A stretch of 64,000 bases of DNA, taken from contig NZ_QJJZ01000011.1 in the NCBI RefSeq assembly GCF_003201775.1, positions 62,001 through 126,000 on the forward strand. The letters are read 5' to 3'. Below, one piece after another: positions 1 through 8,596 of this stretch. Under the pieces are notes generated by a model. That model had not been told where the DNA came from, ran no database searches, and saw only the letters and a program-made list of their open reading frames with translations. This DNA comes from Arenibacter sp. ARW7G5Y1. GTDB taxonomy: Bacteria; Bacteroidota; Bacteroidia; Flavobacteriales; Flavobacteriaceae. The first letter of the stretch is position 1; each line of letters opens with the position of its first letter. Position numbers and translations under genes: made by a program.

Positions 1-577
1 AGGATATAAGGTCCAAAAAATAGACCCTTCAGACATACAAGCCGGTTCCTTGACCAAGTTTGATGCCATTGTTGTAGGTATAAGGGCATACAACGTGGTG
101 GATGAATTAAAATTTAAACAACGCTATTTATTGGATTATGTTAAGGATGGCGGCAACCTTATTGTTCAGTACAACACAGCTGGTAGAAATGGGTTGGACA
201 TGGAAAACCTTGCCCCCTACCCCCTGACCATTTCCCGGGATAGGGTTACGGATGAATCATCCAGTGTTGGCATACTGGCCAAAACACATCCCCTAGTTAA
301 TTATCCCAATAAAATAACCCAAGACGATTTTAATGGCTGGGTACAGGAACGTGGACTTTATTTCCCGAATCAATGGTCCAATGAATTTACGCCAATTCTA
401 GCCATGAACGATGAAGGGGAATCGGCCTTATCAGGTAGTTTATTAGTTGCACCTTACGGCAAGGGGAACTATATTTATACGGGATTAAGTTTTTTTAGGG
501 AGTTGCCGGCAGGTGTAACAGGAGCTTATAGACTGTTTGCCAACATGCTTTCCCTGAAACAAGAGACTCAAAAATAA
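1..577 (+). CDS. PIG-L-type deacetylase, C-terminal part (gene enters from upstream)
   Basis: The frame is open from base 2 and no start lies in the window, so this is the last 191 residues of a longer protein. The visible part reads like the C-terminal domain of the long PIG-L/LmbE-like deacetylases of Bacteroidota: an alpha/beta segment (FDAIVVGIRAYN, then YVKDGGNLIVQYNT) resembling a ThuA or glutamine-amidotransferase-like fold, ending in a motif YIYTGLSFFRELPAGV. The catalytic N-terminal domain is outside the window, so the activity (removal of N-acetyl groups from amino sugars is usual for the family) is inferred. It is followed in the same direction by a tiny membrane peptide and a symporter, an arrangement that suggests one transcript. 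Confidence 0.6.
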   Translation, partial: GYKVQKIDPSDIQAGSLTKFDAIVVGIRAYNVVDELKFKQRYLLDYVKDGGNLIVQYNTAGRNGLDMENLAPYPLTISRDRVTDESSSVGILAKTHPLVNYPNKITQDDFNGWVQERGLYFPNQWSNEFTPILAMNDEGESALSGSLLVAPYGKGNYIYTGLSFFRELPAGVTGAYRLFANMLSLKQETQK

Positions 578-599
578 GCTGTAGCTAATAAGAATCATT

Positions 600-701
600 A
601 TGTTCGAAAAATTTGATTGGAAAAAAGAATATACGCTGGTAATAGCGCTCAATATTATCTATATAATTGTTTTTTATTTAATAATGACCGGAAACCGATA
701 A
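600..701 (+). CDS. 33-residue single-helix membrane peptide upstream of symporter
   Basis: ATG at 600, TAA at 699-701, and the symporter ATG follows one base later, which fits translational coupling. The peptide begins MFEKFDWKKEYTL and continues with one hydrophobic helix of about 20 residues (VIALNIIYIIVFYLIM), so it should be a single-pass inner-membrane peptide with a charged N-terminus. I infer it is a small partner or assembly factor of the symporter. It could also be a leader peptide. Support is position, spacing and hydrophobicity only. Confidence 0.5.
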   Translation: MFEKFDWKKEYTLVIALNIIYIIVFYLIMTGNR

Positions 702-702
702 A

Positions 703-2409
703 ATGGCTGCAATAGATTGGATCATACTTGTCGGAACCCTTATTTTTATTGTTGGATATGGTGTTTGGAAAACAAAGGGCAGTAAGGATGTAACGGACTA
801 TGTCCTTGGTGGTCACGATGCCAAATGGTGGACCATAGGTTTGTCCGTAATGGCTACGCAGGCCAGTGCCATAACATTTTTGTCCACACCCGGACAGGCT
901 TTTCATGATGGAATGGGGTTCGTTCAGTTTTATTTTGGCCTGCCATTGGCCATGATTATCATTTGTATTGTATTTGTTCCCATTTATCATCGTCTCAATG
1001 TATATACGGCTTATGAATTTTTGGAAAACCGCTTCGATCTAAAAACAAGGACCTTGGCGGCATTATTATTTTTAATTCAGCGCGGCCTTGCCGCAGGGAT
1101 TACAATTTTTGCCCCTTCAATTATTCTTTCCGCTGTATTGGGTTGGGATTTAAAGACCCTAAATATTTTAATAGGCATTCTAGTGATAATTTATACCGTT
1201 TCGGGTGGTACCAGAGCGGTAAGTGTTACGCATAAACAACAAATGTTCATTATAATGACAGGGATGTTCATCGCGTTCTTTTTTATACTTGGTTATTTGC
1301 CTGCAGACATCACTTTTAGCAAGGCGCTGAAAATTGCTGGAGCCAGTGATAAATTGAATATTTTGGATTTTAGCATCAATACCACCAGTAGGTATACGTT
1401 TTGGAGTGGAATAACGGGCGGACTTTTCCTAGCCCTGGCCTACTTTGGTACGGACCAAAGCCAGGTTCAAAGATATCTCTCCGGAAAAACCGTAAGGGAA
1501 AGTCAACTTGGCTTAATTTTCAATGGATTGTTAAAAATACCCATGCAGTTCTTTATTTTATTGGTGGGGGTAATGGTGTTTATTTTTTTTCAGTTCAACC
1601 ATTCTCCTTTAAATTTCAATCCCGCGGCTACCAATGCCATAATGGAATCTCCTTACTCGGAGGATTATAAGATATTGGAAGAGGAACAGTTGGTGTTGGA
1701 AGGTGAAAAAAGAATGGCCCAAAATAAATTTTCCGGGGCCCTTGATCTTAAGGAGTATGATGCTATTGAAGATGCCAAACAGCACATTGTAAATATAAAC
1801 AACAAAGATAAGGAAAATAGAAAGGCAGCCCAGGCCCTAATTGCCATGGCCGATGACAGTGTAGAGACCAATGACAAGGATTATGTATTTATACATTTTA
1901 TTTTAAATTTTCTCCCCAAAGGACTTATTGGACTTTTATTGGCGGTGATATTATCGGCAGCAATGTCCTCTACCGCCTCAGAATTAAATGCCTTGGGAAC
2001 GGTTACCTCTTTGGACTTGTATAAGCGTAATAAAAAGGGTGAATTTACTCAGGCGCATTATGTAAAAGTTTCAAAGTTGTTTACCCTTATGTGGGGAGCT
2101 ATAGCCATTTCAATTGCTTGTGTGGCCAATTTGTTCGATAATCTTATTCAATTAGTAAATATTATAGGGTCTATATTTTACGGAAACGTTCTTGGTATCT
2201 TTCTCATCGCCTTCTTTTTTAAATTCATTAAGGGAAATGCTGTTTTTGTAGCTGCCTTGATAACACAGTGCATCGTCATAATTGGTTTTAGTTATGACTG
2301 GATGTCCTATTTGTGGTTAAATGCCTTCGGTTGTTGTTTGATCATTATTTTGGCTACCATATTGGAAGGATTTGATCGCCTACTGAAAAACCCACCGGTT
2401 AAAGCTTAG
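703..2409 (+). CDS. sodium:solute symporter (SSS/SLC5 family)
   Basis: 568 residues with about 13 hydrophobic helices, typical of the SSS family, which moves sugars, sugar acids or similar solutes with Na+ across the inner membrane. Family signs are the early motif VMATQASAITFLSTPGQAF (residues about 50-70), GLPLAMIIICIVFVPIYHRL followed by YTAYEFLENRF, and the late core helix LLLAVILSAAMSSTASELN. A charged cytoplasmic loop of about 75 residues (about 320-395, KILEEEQ... to ...DSVETNDKDY) is inserted between helices, as in the longer flavobacterial members. Substrate cannot be read from sequence; the location beside a deacetylase and a SusCD locus suggests a carbohydrate or derivative. Confidence 0.88.
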   Translation: MAAIDWIILVGTLIFIVGYGVWKTKGSKDVTDYVLGGHDAKWWTIGLSVMATQASAITFLSTPGQAFHDGMGFVQFYFGLPLAMIIICIVFVPIYHRLNVYTAYEFLENRFDLKTRTLAALLFLIQRGLAAGITIFAPSIILSAVLGWDLKTLNILIGILVIIYTVSGGTRAVSVTHKQQMFIIMTGMFIAFFFILGYLPADITFSKALKIAGASDKLNILDFSINTTSRYTFWSGITGGLFLALAYFGTDQSQVQRYLSGKTVRESQLGLIFNGLLKIPMQFFILLVGVMVFIFFQFNHSPLNFNPAATNAIMESPYSEDYKILEEEQLVLEGEKRMAQNKFSGALDLKEYDAIEDAKQHIVNINNKDKENRKAAQALIAMADDSVETNDKDYVFIHFILNFLPKGLIGLLLAVILSAAMSSTASELNALGTVTSLDLYKRNKKGEFTQAHYVKVSKLFTLMWGAIAISIACVANLFDNLIQLVNIIGSIFYGNVLGIFLIAFFFKFIKGNAVFVAALITQCIVIIGFSYDWMSYLWLNAFGCCLIIILATILEGFDRLLKNPPVKA

Positions 2410-2640
2410 TTTTTCTTCTCCCCTTTAGTGAAATGGGTATTGTATATGGAAAAAAACCAAAATTCTTTTCCTCGCTTTTTATCAGGATAGATTTGCGTTT
2501 TATGATTGTTATATACCGTAAAATGATGAAGCTAACGAAAATTTTAGGTAATATCTTAGGAATATTTCTATATTTAATGTTGAAAATCCATTAAGAGCTT
2601 CTTCATATGCCTAAAATTCTGTTCCAGAATCAACAATATA

Positions 2641-3681
2641 ATGATTAAGGATAAATATACTATAAAGGACATTGCTCAAATGGCAGGTGTTTCCAAGGGA
2701 ACAGTAGATAGGGTATTACATAAACGCGGGAAGGTTTCCAAAAGTGCCTTCGAGAAAGTGGATAAAATTCTTAAGGAAATAGATTATAGGCCCAATCCCA
2801 TTGCCCGAAATCTTAAAAAGAATAAAACGTATAGTATACATGTACTACTTCCGGACCCCCATAAGGATCCCTATTGGATTCCTGCCAATGAAGGAGTGTT
2901 GGAGGCCGCAAATCAATTTACCCCTTTCGGAATACTTATAAGGAAGTACTTTTATGACCCTACGGATAAATCTTCCTTTTTGATCCAATCGGAAGAAGCT
3001 ATTCTATCGCAACCTGATGTTCTTTTAATGGCTCCTATTTTTGAAAGTGAATCCCAAGTAATTTTGGGAAAATGTTGTAGGACCAAAATCCCTGTGGTGC
3101 TGTTCAACAACCATATGAACACATTCAAGGAACAGATTTTCATAGGTCAAGATCTGAAACAAAGCGGAAGGGTGGCAGCAAGTTTAATGGGCAAGATTAT
3201 TGGGGAAAATGATGAAATAGCCATCATCCACATAAACAAAGAGCCCCATATGCAATCCAAGGAAAATGGTTTTGTAGAGTTTTTTAAGGAAAAGCCGGAT
3301 AGAAATCATATTATGGTTTCCAAAACTTTTAATTCGGCCGATAAAATCGGTTTTAACCAAGAAGTATCCCAATTCATAAAAAGCCATCCTAGAATAAATG
3401 CATTTTTTGTAACCAATTCAAAAGCCTATATGTTGGTAGAAGCTTTCGAAAGTTTAGAAAAGAAAGATGGGATCATCATAGGATATGATTTATTAAAACC
3501 TAATATAAAGTATCTGGAACAAGGGGCGATAAAATTTTTGATCCATCAAAAATTAAAAAGACAAGCTTTTCTAAGCGTAAATTACTTGGCGGAACATTTT
3601 CTTTTTGGAAAACCATTGCCCTCTCAGGAACTACTCCCTATAGATATTATTACCACGGAAAACGCACATTACTACCTTTAA
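2641..3681 (+). CDS. LacI-family transcriptional regulator
   Basis: 346 residues. The N-terminal helix-turn-helix is clear (YTIKDIAQMAGVSKGTVDRV, then LHKRGKVS), followed by the hinge helix region YRPNPIARNLKKNKTY. The rest is a periplasmic-binding-protein-like effector domain (IHVLLPDPHKDPYWIPANEG at about 67-86). Such proteins bind palindromic operators with a central CG and respond to a sugar or similar ligand. The gene sits directly upstream of and in the same direction as the susC-susD genes, and a palindrome with a central CG lies in the gap, so control of that operon is the natural inference. The ligand is unknown. Confidence 0.9.
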   Translation: MIKDKYTIKDIAQMAGVSKGTVDRVLHKRGKVSKSAFEKVDKILKEIDYRPNPIARNLKKNKTYSIHVLLPDPHKDPYWIPANEGVLEAANQFTPFGILIRKYFYDPTDKSSFLIQSEEAILSQPDVLLMAPIFESESQVILGKCCRTKIPVVLFNNHMNTFKEQIFIGQDLKQSGRVAASLMGKIIGENDEIAIIHINKEPHMQSKENGFVEFFKEKPDRNHIMVSKTFNSADKIGFNQEVSQFIKSHPRINAFFVTNSKAYMLVEAFESLEKKDGIIIGYDLLKPNIKYLEQGAIKFLIHQKLKRQAFLSVNYLAEHFLFGKPLPSQELLPIDIITTENAHYYL

Positions 3682-3741
3682 GTAGCCTTCGGAATCGTAT
3701 TTTTCTTGACCACCGACCTTATAAAGATTAAGGTTTTATTT

Positions 3742-3759
3742 AATGTGCTCGTACACATT
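3742..3759. promoter_or_regulatory. candidate LacI-type operator upstream of susC
   Basis: AATGTG-CTCGTA-CACATT: two 6-bp inverted arms around a 6-base centre whose two middle bases are CG. This is the general layout of LacI-family operators. It lies 98 bases before the susC start and 61 bases after the lacI-type gene. No second copy was noticed elsewhere in the window. Confidence 0.45.
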
Positions 3760-3856
3760 TATGCATTTACTATTTGTATTGTTAAAAAAAAAGATTAATT
3801 TCACTCTTAACTTAATATTAACAAACAACTAAATTATTAACTCAAACAATTTTATT

Positions 3857-6800
3857 ATGGTCAAAAAATTGCTATTATTTTTTGTACTAGTGTTCGGAGC
3901 TTATCCGTTACTGGCGCAAAGCAAAACGGTGACAGGTACGGTCACCGATGCTACGGATGGTTCCCCTCTACCAGGAGTAAACGTATTGGTGCAAGGAACC
4001 ACAACTGGATCTCAGACTGATTTTGATGGAAACTATTCTATTGAGGCAGCAAGCGGAGACGTATTGGTTTTTTCGTTCCTTGGAATGAAATCCCAATCGA
4101 TAACTGTAGGTGCATCCAACAATTATGATGTATCCATGGAAGAAGATGCGGAACAACTGGGAGAAGTGGTTGTTACGGCTCTTGGAATCACTAAAGAACA
4201 ACGTAAGGTAGGGTATTCGGTTACCACTGTAGACGCTGAAGATTTTACCAAAGCCAGAGAAGTGAATGTGGCCAATTCATTGGCAGGACGTGTTGCAGGG
4301 GTAAATATCAAGGGAACAAGTAGTGGCCCTGGTGGTACCTCTAAAATTTTCTTGCGTGGATTGTCAAGTACCTCAGGAGGTTCTCCTCTATTTGTTATTG
4401 ATGGTGTTCCATTGGATAATACGCAACGAGGAAGTGCCGGCCAATGGGGTGGTGCTGACGGTGGAGATGGTATTGGGAATATAAATCCTGATGACATTGA
4501 AAAAATGACTGTCCTTAAAGGACAGTCTGCATCAGCTTTATATGGTTCTAGGGCGTCGAATGGTGTTATTTTAATTACAACAAAAAAAGGAAAGAAAGGT
4601 TCTGATTGGGAAGTGTCATACAACACAAATTATACTGTAGAACAAGGTGTTGATTTTACCGATTTTCAGGAGGAATACGGTCAGGGTGTAGGCGGTATAA
4701 AGCCTGCTACTGCGCCTGATGCACGTACTACCGCAAGATCCGCTTGGGGAGCCAAATTGGACGGCAGTCAAGTGGTTGGTTTCGATGGAAACCAGTACAC
4801 CTATGATGTTGCCAAAAACAATTATCTTGATTTTTATAGGACCGGAAGTAATTTCACGAATACCATTGGGGTAACCAAAGGTGTAGGAGATGGTTCATTC
4901 AGAGTATCTGCTTCATATTTAGACGCTAAGTCCATTGTTCCTAACAGTGGTGTTAAAAGATATAATTTCATGTTTAGTGCCGATCAGAACATTACCGATA
5001 AACTTAATGTTTCTGCAAAGGTTACTTATATCGATGAACAGACTGACAATCGTCCGTTATTGAGTGATGGTCCCAAGAACCCGAATAACTTTTTGTTTTT
5101 GGCACCTAATGTGGATCCTACGATTTATGCTCCAGGTTATGATCCTGTCACTGGTGCTGAAACTGTATTTAGTGACGATATCTACGTTACCAATCCATAT
5201 TTTATTGCTAACCAGGGAGTAAATGATTTTGGTAGGAAAAGAACGATATCCATTTTATCTACAAAATATAACTTTACTGATAATATTTATGCCATGGTGC
5301 GAATGGGTAATGATGTTGCCCATGATTCGGATTTTCAAGTTGATCCTTGGGGATTGGCCTACACTGGAGATCTAAAGGGTGGATTAGGCCGAAAAGGTCA
5401 ATCTGAAACCGCTGAATTTAATTTGGAAGGATTGTTGGCAGGTTCTTTCGTTCTAAATGACGATTTGGAACTGGATGCCCTTTTAGGAACTAATTTAAGA
5501 AAAAACAAATATGAAACCGTTGGAGTAGGTGGTGGACGTTTCGTTCTACCTTATTTATATACACCTAACAATACAGAAACTCAATCGAGGAGTTATGGTT
5601 TTAATGAGCGAGAAGTACAATCTGCTTATTACTCTTTGGATTTGAGTTATAAAAAGTATTTGACTTTGAGTACTACTGGGCGATACGACACCTATTCCAC
5701 ATTACCTGCGGGTAACCGTGATATTTTTACTCCCTCCGTTACAGGTGCTTTTACCTTTTCGGACTTGGTGGATTCAGAGAGTCTTACCTATGGTAAATTT
5801 AGGGCGTCTTACGCTGTTACAAGTGGTGAACCGGAGAATCCTTATTTAACTCAAGTATATTACAATTCCGGAAACACGTTTAATGGAATACCTACTGGTT
5901 CTTCTCCAACAAGTTTACCTAACACGCTAAAACCATTTACCATTAGCGAATATGAATTTGGATTGGATCTTAAATTTTTTCAGAATAGGTTGGCTTTCGA
6001 TATTTCTTATTTTGACAAGAAAACCAAAAATGAGATACAAAATGCACAGTACTCTATATCTTCCGGGTTTTCTTCTGGTGTAATTGGTAATGGATCTGTA
6101 CAGAACAAAGGTTTGGAAGTATTGGTAACCGGTGTACCAATTCAGAATGATGATTTTTCATGGACTACTTCCTTGAACTTAACAACTTTGAAAAATGAGG
6201 TGTTAAAAACCGACTTGGCAGACAACCCCATTAATCTAGGACAGAACAGGGGTACTTTGGGTAATGCGGTTACCTCTTTTGTTGTAGGTGAGGCTGGTCC
6301 TCAAATCAGGGCTTATGACTATGAATATGACGCCAATGGCAACATAGTCGTGGATGCCAATGGTCTTCCTGTAAGGGGGGAGTTCAAGAATTTTGGTTCC
6401 GTGCTACCTAACCTTTACGGGGGTTGGAACAACGACTTTAGCTACAAAGGATTCAACCTTTCCTTCTTGATAGATTATAGTTTTGGAAACAAAGTGCTTT
6501 CTGCTACCGAATATTATTCTACTTGGAGAGGATTGAACAAGACAACCCTAGTAGGACGTGAAGGTGGAGTTACCACCAATGGGATTACTGCGGATGCTGA
6601 AACATATTACAAAGCTTTAGCACAAAATGTTACCGGTACAAGTGTTGTAGACGGGGACTTTATTAAATTACGCCAATTGGTTTTGGGCTATTCCCTACCT
6701 TCGGAAATGTTCCAGAATACAAAGGTACTTAAAGGAGTTAATATCTCCTTGGTTGCTAGAAACTTGGCTATCCTTATGAGAAATGCCAAAAATATTGATC

Positions 6801-6904
6801 CCGAGAATAATTTCGGTGCTAATATTAATTATACCGGTATTGAAGGAACTAGTTTGCCCTCCACTCGTAGTATAGGGTTAAATGTTAATTTTAAATTACA
6901 ATAA
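3857..6904 (+). CDS. SusC/RagA-family TonB-linked outer membrane transporter
   Basis: 1015 residues. Signal peptide at 1-20 (MVKKLLLFFVLVFGAYPLLA), then a carboxypeptidase-regulatory-like beta domain (about 25-100, VTGTVTDATDGSPLPGVNV), then the plug (about 110-240, with LRGLSSTSGGSPLFVIDG and VLKGQSASALYGSRASNGV) and a C-terminal beta barrel ending in ...GLNVNFKLQ with a terminal aromatic-x-x pattern. The family forms a barrel lidded by a SusD lipoprotein and imports oligomers with energy from TonB. The susD-like gene starts two bases after the stop, so the two are co-transcribed. Likely regulated by the upstream LacI-type protein. Substrate unknown. Confidence 0.95.
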   Translation: MVKKLLLFFVLVFGAYPLLAQSKTVTGTVTDATDGSPLPGVNVLVQGTTTGSQTDFDGNYSIEAASGDVLVFSFLGMKSQSITVGASNNYDVSMEEDAEQLGEVVVTALGITKEQRKVGYSVTTVDAEDFTKAREVNVANSLAGRVAGVNIKGTSSGPGGTSKIFLRGLSSTSGGSPLFVIDGVPLDNTQRGSAGQWGGADGGDGIGNINPDDIEKMTVLKGQSASALYGSRASNGVILITTKKGKKGSDWEVSYNTNYTVEQGVDFTDFQEEYGQGVGGIKPATAPDARTTARSAWGAKLDGSQVVGFDGNQYTYDVAKNNYLDFYRTGSNFTNTIGVTKGVGDGSFRVSASYLDAKSIVPNSGVKRYNFMFSADQNITDKLNVSAKVTYIDEQTDNRPLLSDGPKNPNNFLFLAPNVDPTIYAPGYDPVTGAETVFSDDIYVTNPYFIANQGVNDFGRKRTISILSTKYNFTDNIYAMVRMGNDVAHDSDFQVDPWGLAYTGDLKGGLGRKGQSETAEFNLEGLLAGSFVLNDDLELDALLGTNLRKNKYETVGVGGGRFVLPYLYTPNNTETQSRSYGFNEREVQSAYYSLDLSYKKYLTLSTTGRYDTYSTLPAGNRDIFTPSVTGAFTFSDLVDSESLTYGKFRASYAVTSGEPENPYLTQVYYNSGNTFNGIPTGSSPTSLPNTLKPFTISEYEFGLDLKFFQNRLAFDISYFDKKTKNEIQNAQYSISSGFSSGVIGNGSVQNKGLEVLVTGVPIQNDDFSWTTSLNLTTLKNEVLKTDLADNPINLGQNRGTLGNAVTSFVVGEAGPQIRAYDYEYDANGNIVVDANGLPVRGEFKNFGSVLPNLYGGWNNDFSYKGFNLSFLIDYSFGNKVLSATEYYSTWRGLNKTTLVGREGGVTTNGITADAETYYKALAQNVTGTSVVDGDFIKLRQLVLGYSLPSEMFQNTKVLKGVNISLVARNLAILMRNAKNIDPENNFGANINYTGIEGTSLPSTRSIGLNVNFKLQ

Positions 6905-6906
6905 TT

Positions 6907-8508
6907 ATGAAAAGATATCTTAATATATTATTTATAGGGTTCTTCTTAGTTTTATCATCATGCGATGATAATTTCGATGAAATAAATACTGACCCCAACA
7001 GAGCAGGTGCGGACATCTTTGATCCAAATTTAATATTGCCTAATGTTTTGGCTGGCTATGCCAATACCACAGTTGGGTACAGCGGATCTATTTTGTTTCA
7101 GAGCATGTGGACACAAACTTTGGCATCCACGACTACAGGCGGTGCAAACTATTATTCCAATGGGGACAAATATGTAGCTTCTGGGAGTATAAATTCCTAT
7201 ATCCAGAATGTCTGGAACAGTGATTTTGCCAATGCATCCAGGGCAGACCAAATGGAGAAATTGTCCAGTGATAATCCAGATTTGGTCAACTTACAGGCTT
7301 TGGGTAAGTTCATGAAAGTATTGAACTTGTCATTTATTACAGATATTTATGGGGATATTCCCTATTCAGAGGCATTAATGGCCGAAGAAGGTATTACACA
7401 ACCTGTATATGATAAGCAGGAGGTTATATATCCAGCAATGCTTCAAGACCTGGAATCAGCATTGAATGCCTTGGACGCAGCTAAAAGGTCGCCTACCAAT
7501 GACCCTCTTTATGCTGGGGATATAAGCAAATGGCGTAAATTTGGATATTCATTGATGCTTAAACTTGCTATGAGAATGGTGAATTCCAATCCCACTGAGG
7601 CCCAGTCCTATCTGGCCAAAGCCCTGGCAGGTGGAATTTTTGCAAGTACCGCAGATGAAGCTGTATTGCCGATGGATGCGGATAATTTTCCTAACACAAA
7701 TGCTAACTCCTTAAGAACCGTTGATGATACTTATGAAGTCCGTTGGAGCAAACCACTAATAGATTACTTAGTTGCAAATGATGATCCACGATTGGGTATT
7801 TCTGCCGAAGTACCGCCTGCTGGTTTGACTGCAAACTTCGATCCCAATTCTGTGGGAGATTCAGATCCAGCTATTCAAATAGGGTTGCCAAACGGTTACG
7901 ACACCAGTGGGGGCGCTACTGATATAAGTAATCACCCTGATTTTCCCGGACCATCTGGAACTGGAGATGACGAAGCCAAAATTGGTAATTATTCAAGGCC
8001 CACAGGAATATACAGGGAAAGAAGTGCTCCTATTTTTATACTCACCTATGGAGAAATACAATTACTATTGGCCGATGCTGCTGCTAGAGGTTATACTACT
8101 CCTGGAAGTGCTGCCGAACATTATAGTAACGGAATAGTAGGAGTTATGCTGTCCATGAATTCCTTTGGTTCAGCTACCCAATTAACTGAGGCGGATGCCC
8201 TTGCCTTTGCTGCTGCCAATCCTTTGGATGAGAGTTCCACGGAATCATCTTTGGAGATGATCAACGAACAATTCTGGGCTTCAACTGGGCTTATGGGTAA
8301 TTTTGTTGAAACCTGGAACAACTGGAAAAGAACAGGTTACCCTGTATTGACACCTGTTAATTTCTCAGGAAATTTCTCCAATGGTCAAATTCCTTTACGA
8401 CAGGTTTATCCTTCTTCAGAAAGCAGTAACAACCCTGATAATTTTAATGCTGCTGTATCCAATATGGGTGGAGATACTTGGACCACTAAAATGTGGTGGG
8501 CAAAATAA
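6907..8508 (+). CDS. SusD/RagB-family nutrient-binding outer membrane lipoprotein
   Basis: 533 residues with a lipoprotein signal peptide (MKRYLNILFIGFFLVLSSC, lipidated Cys at 19). The N-terminal part (FDEINTDPNRAGADIFDPN) and central motif LSFITDIYGDIPYSEAL are typical of the SusD-like_2 branch; the C-terminal portion contains EQFWASTGLMGNFVETWNNW, also characteristic. It acts at the cell surface as the lid and substrate-capture partner of the SusC barrel encoded two bases upstream. No enzyme domain is present. The binding specificity is not evident. Confidence 0.93.
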   Translation: MKRYLNILFIGFFLVLSSCDDNFDEINTDPNRAGADIFDPNLILPNVLAGYANTTVGYSGSILFQSMWTQTLASTTTGGANYYSNGDKYVASGSINSYIQNVWNSDFANASRADQMEKLSSDNPDLVNLQALGKFMKVLNLSFITDIYGDIPYSEALMAEEGITQPVYDKQEVIYPAMLQDLESALNALDAAKRSPTNDPLYAGDISKWRKFGYSLMLKLAMRMVNSNPTEAQSYLAKALAGGIFASTADEAVLPMDADNFPNTNANSLRTVDDTYEVRWSKPLIDYLVANDDPRLGISAEVPPAGLTANFDPNSVGDSDPAIQIGLPNGYDTSGGATDISNHPDFPGPSGTGDDEAKIGNYSRPTGIYRERSAPIFILTYGEIQLLLADAAARGYTTPGSAAEHYSNGIVGVMLSMNSFGSATQLTEADALAFAAANPLDESSTESSLEMINEQFWASTGLMGNFVETWNNWKRTGYPVLTPVNFSGNFSNGQIPLRQVYPSSESSNNPDNFNAAVSNMGGDTWTTKMWWAK

Positions 8509-8551
8509 CAAAAGTATTGCTTTAGAGCATAATTTTTTTTAAGTTAGTAAG

Positions 8552-8577
8552 AAAGGAGAGGAAACTCTCCTTTTCTG
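8552..8577 (+). terminator. Rho-independent terminator after susD-like gene
   Basis: Hairpin AAAGGAGAG / CTCTCCTTT (9 bp, loop GAAA) followed by a T-rich tail. It separates susCD from the FG-GAP gene 20 bases later, so that gene is expressed by read-through or from its own promoter. Confidence 0.7.
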
Positions 8578-8596
8578 TTCTAAATACTTTTACAAT

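Noticed and set aside
4123-4626. 167-codon minus-strand frame opposite susC
   Set aside because: Lies wholly inside the clear SusC plug region, with Pro/Ser/Thr-rich low-quality composition and no family signs. It is a shadow of the real gene.
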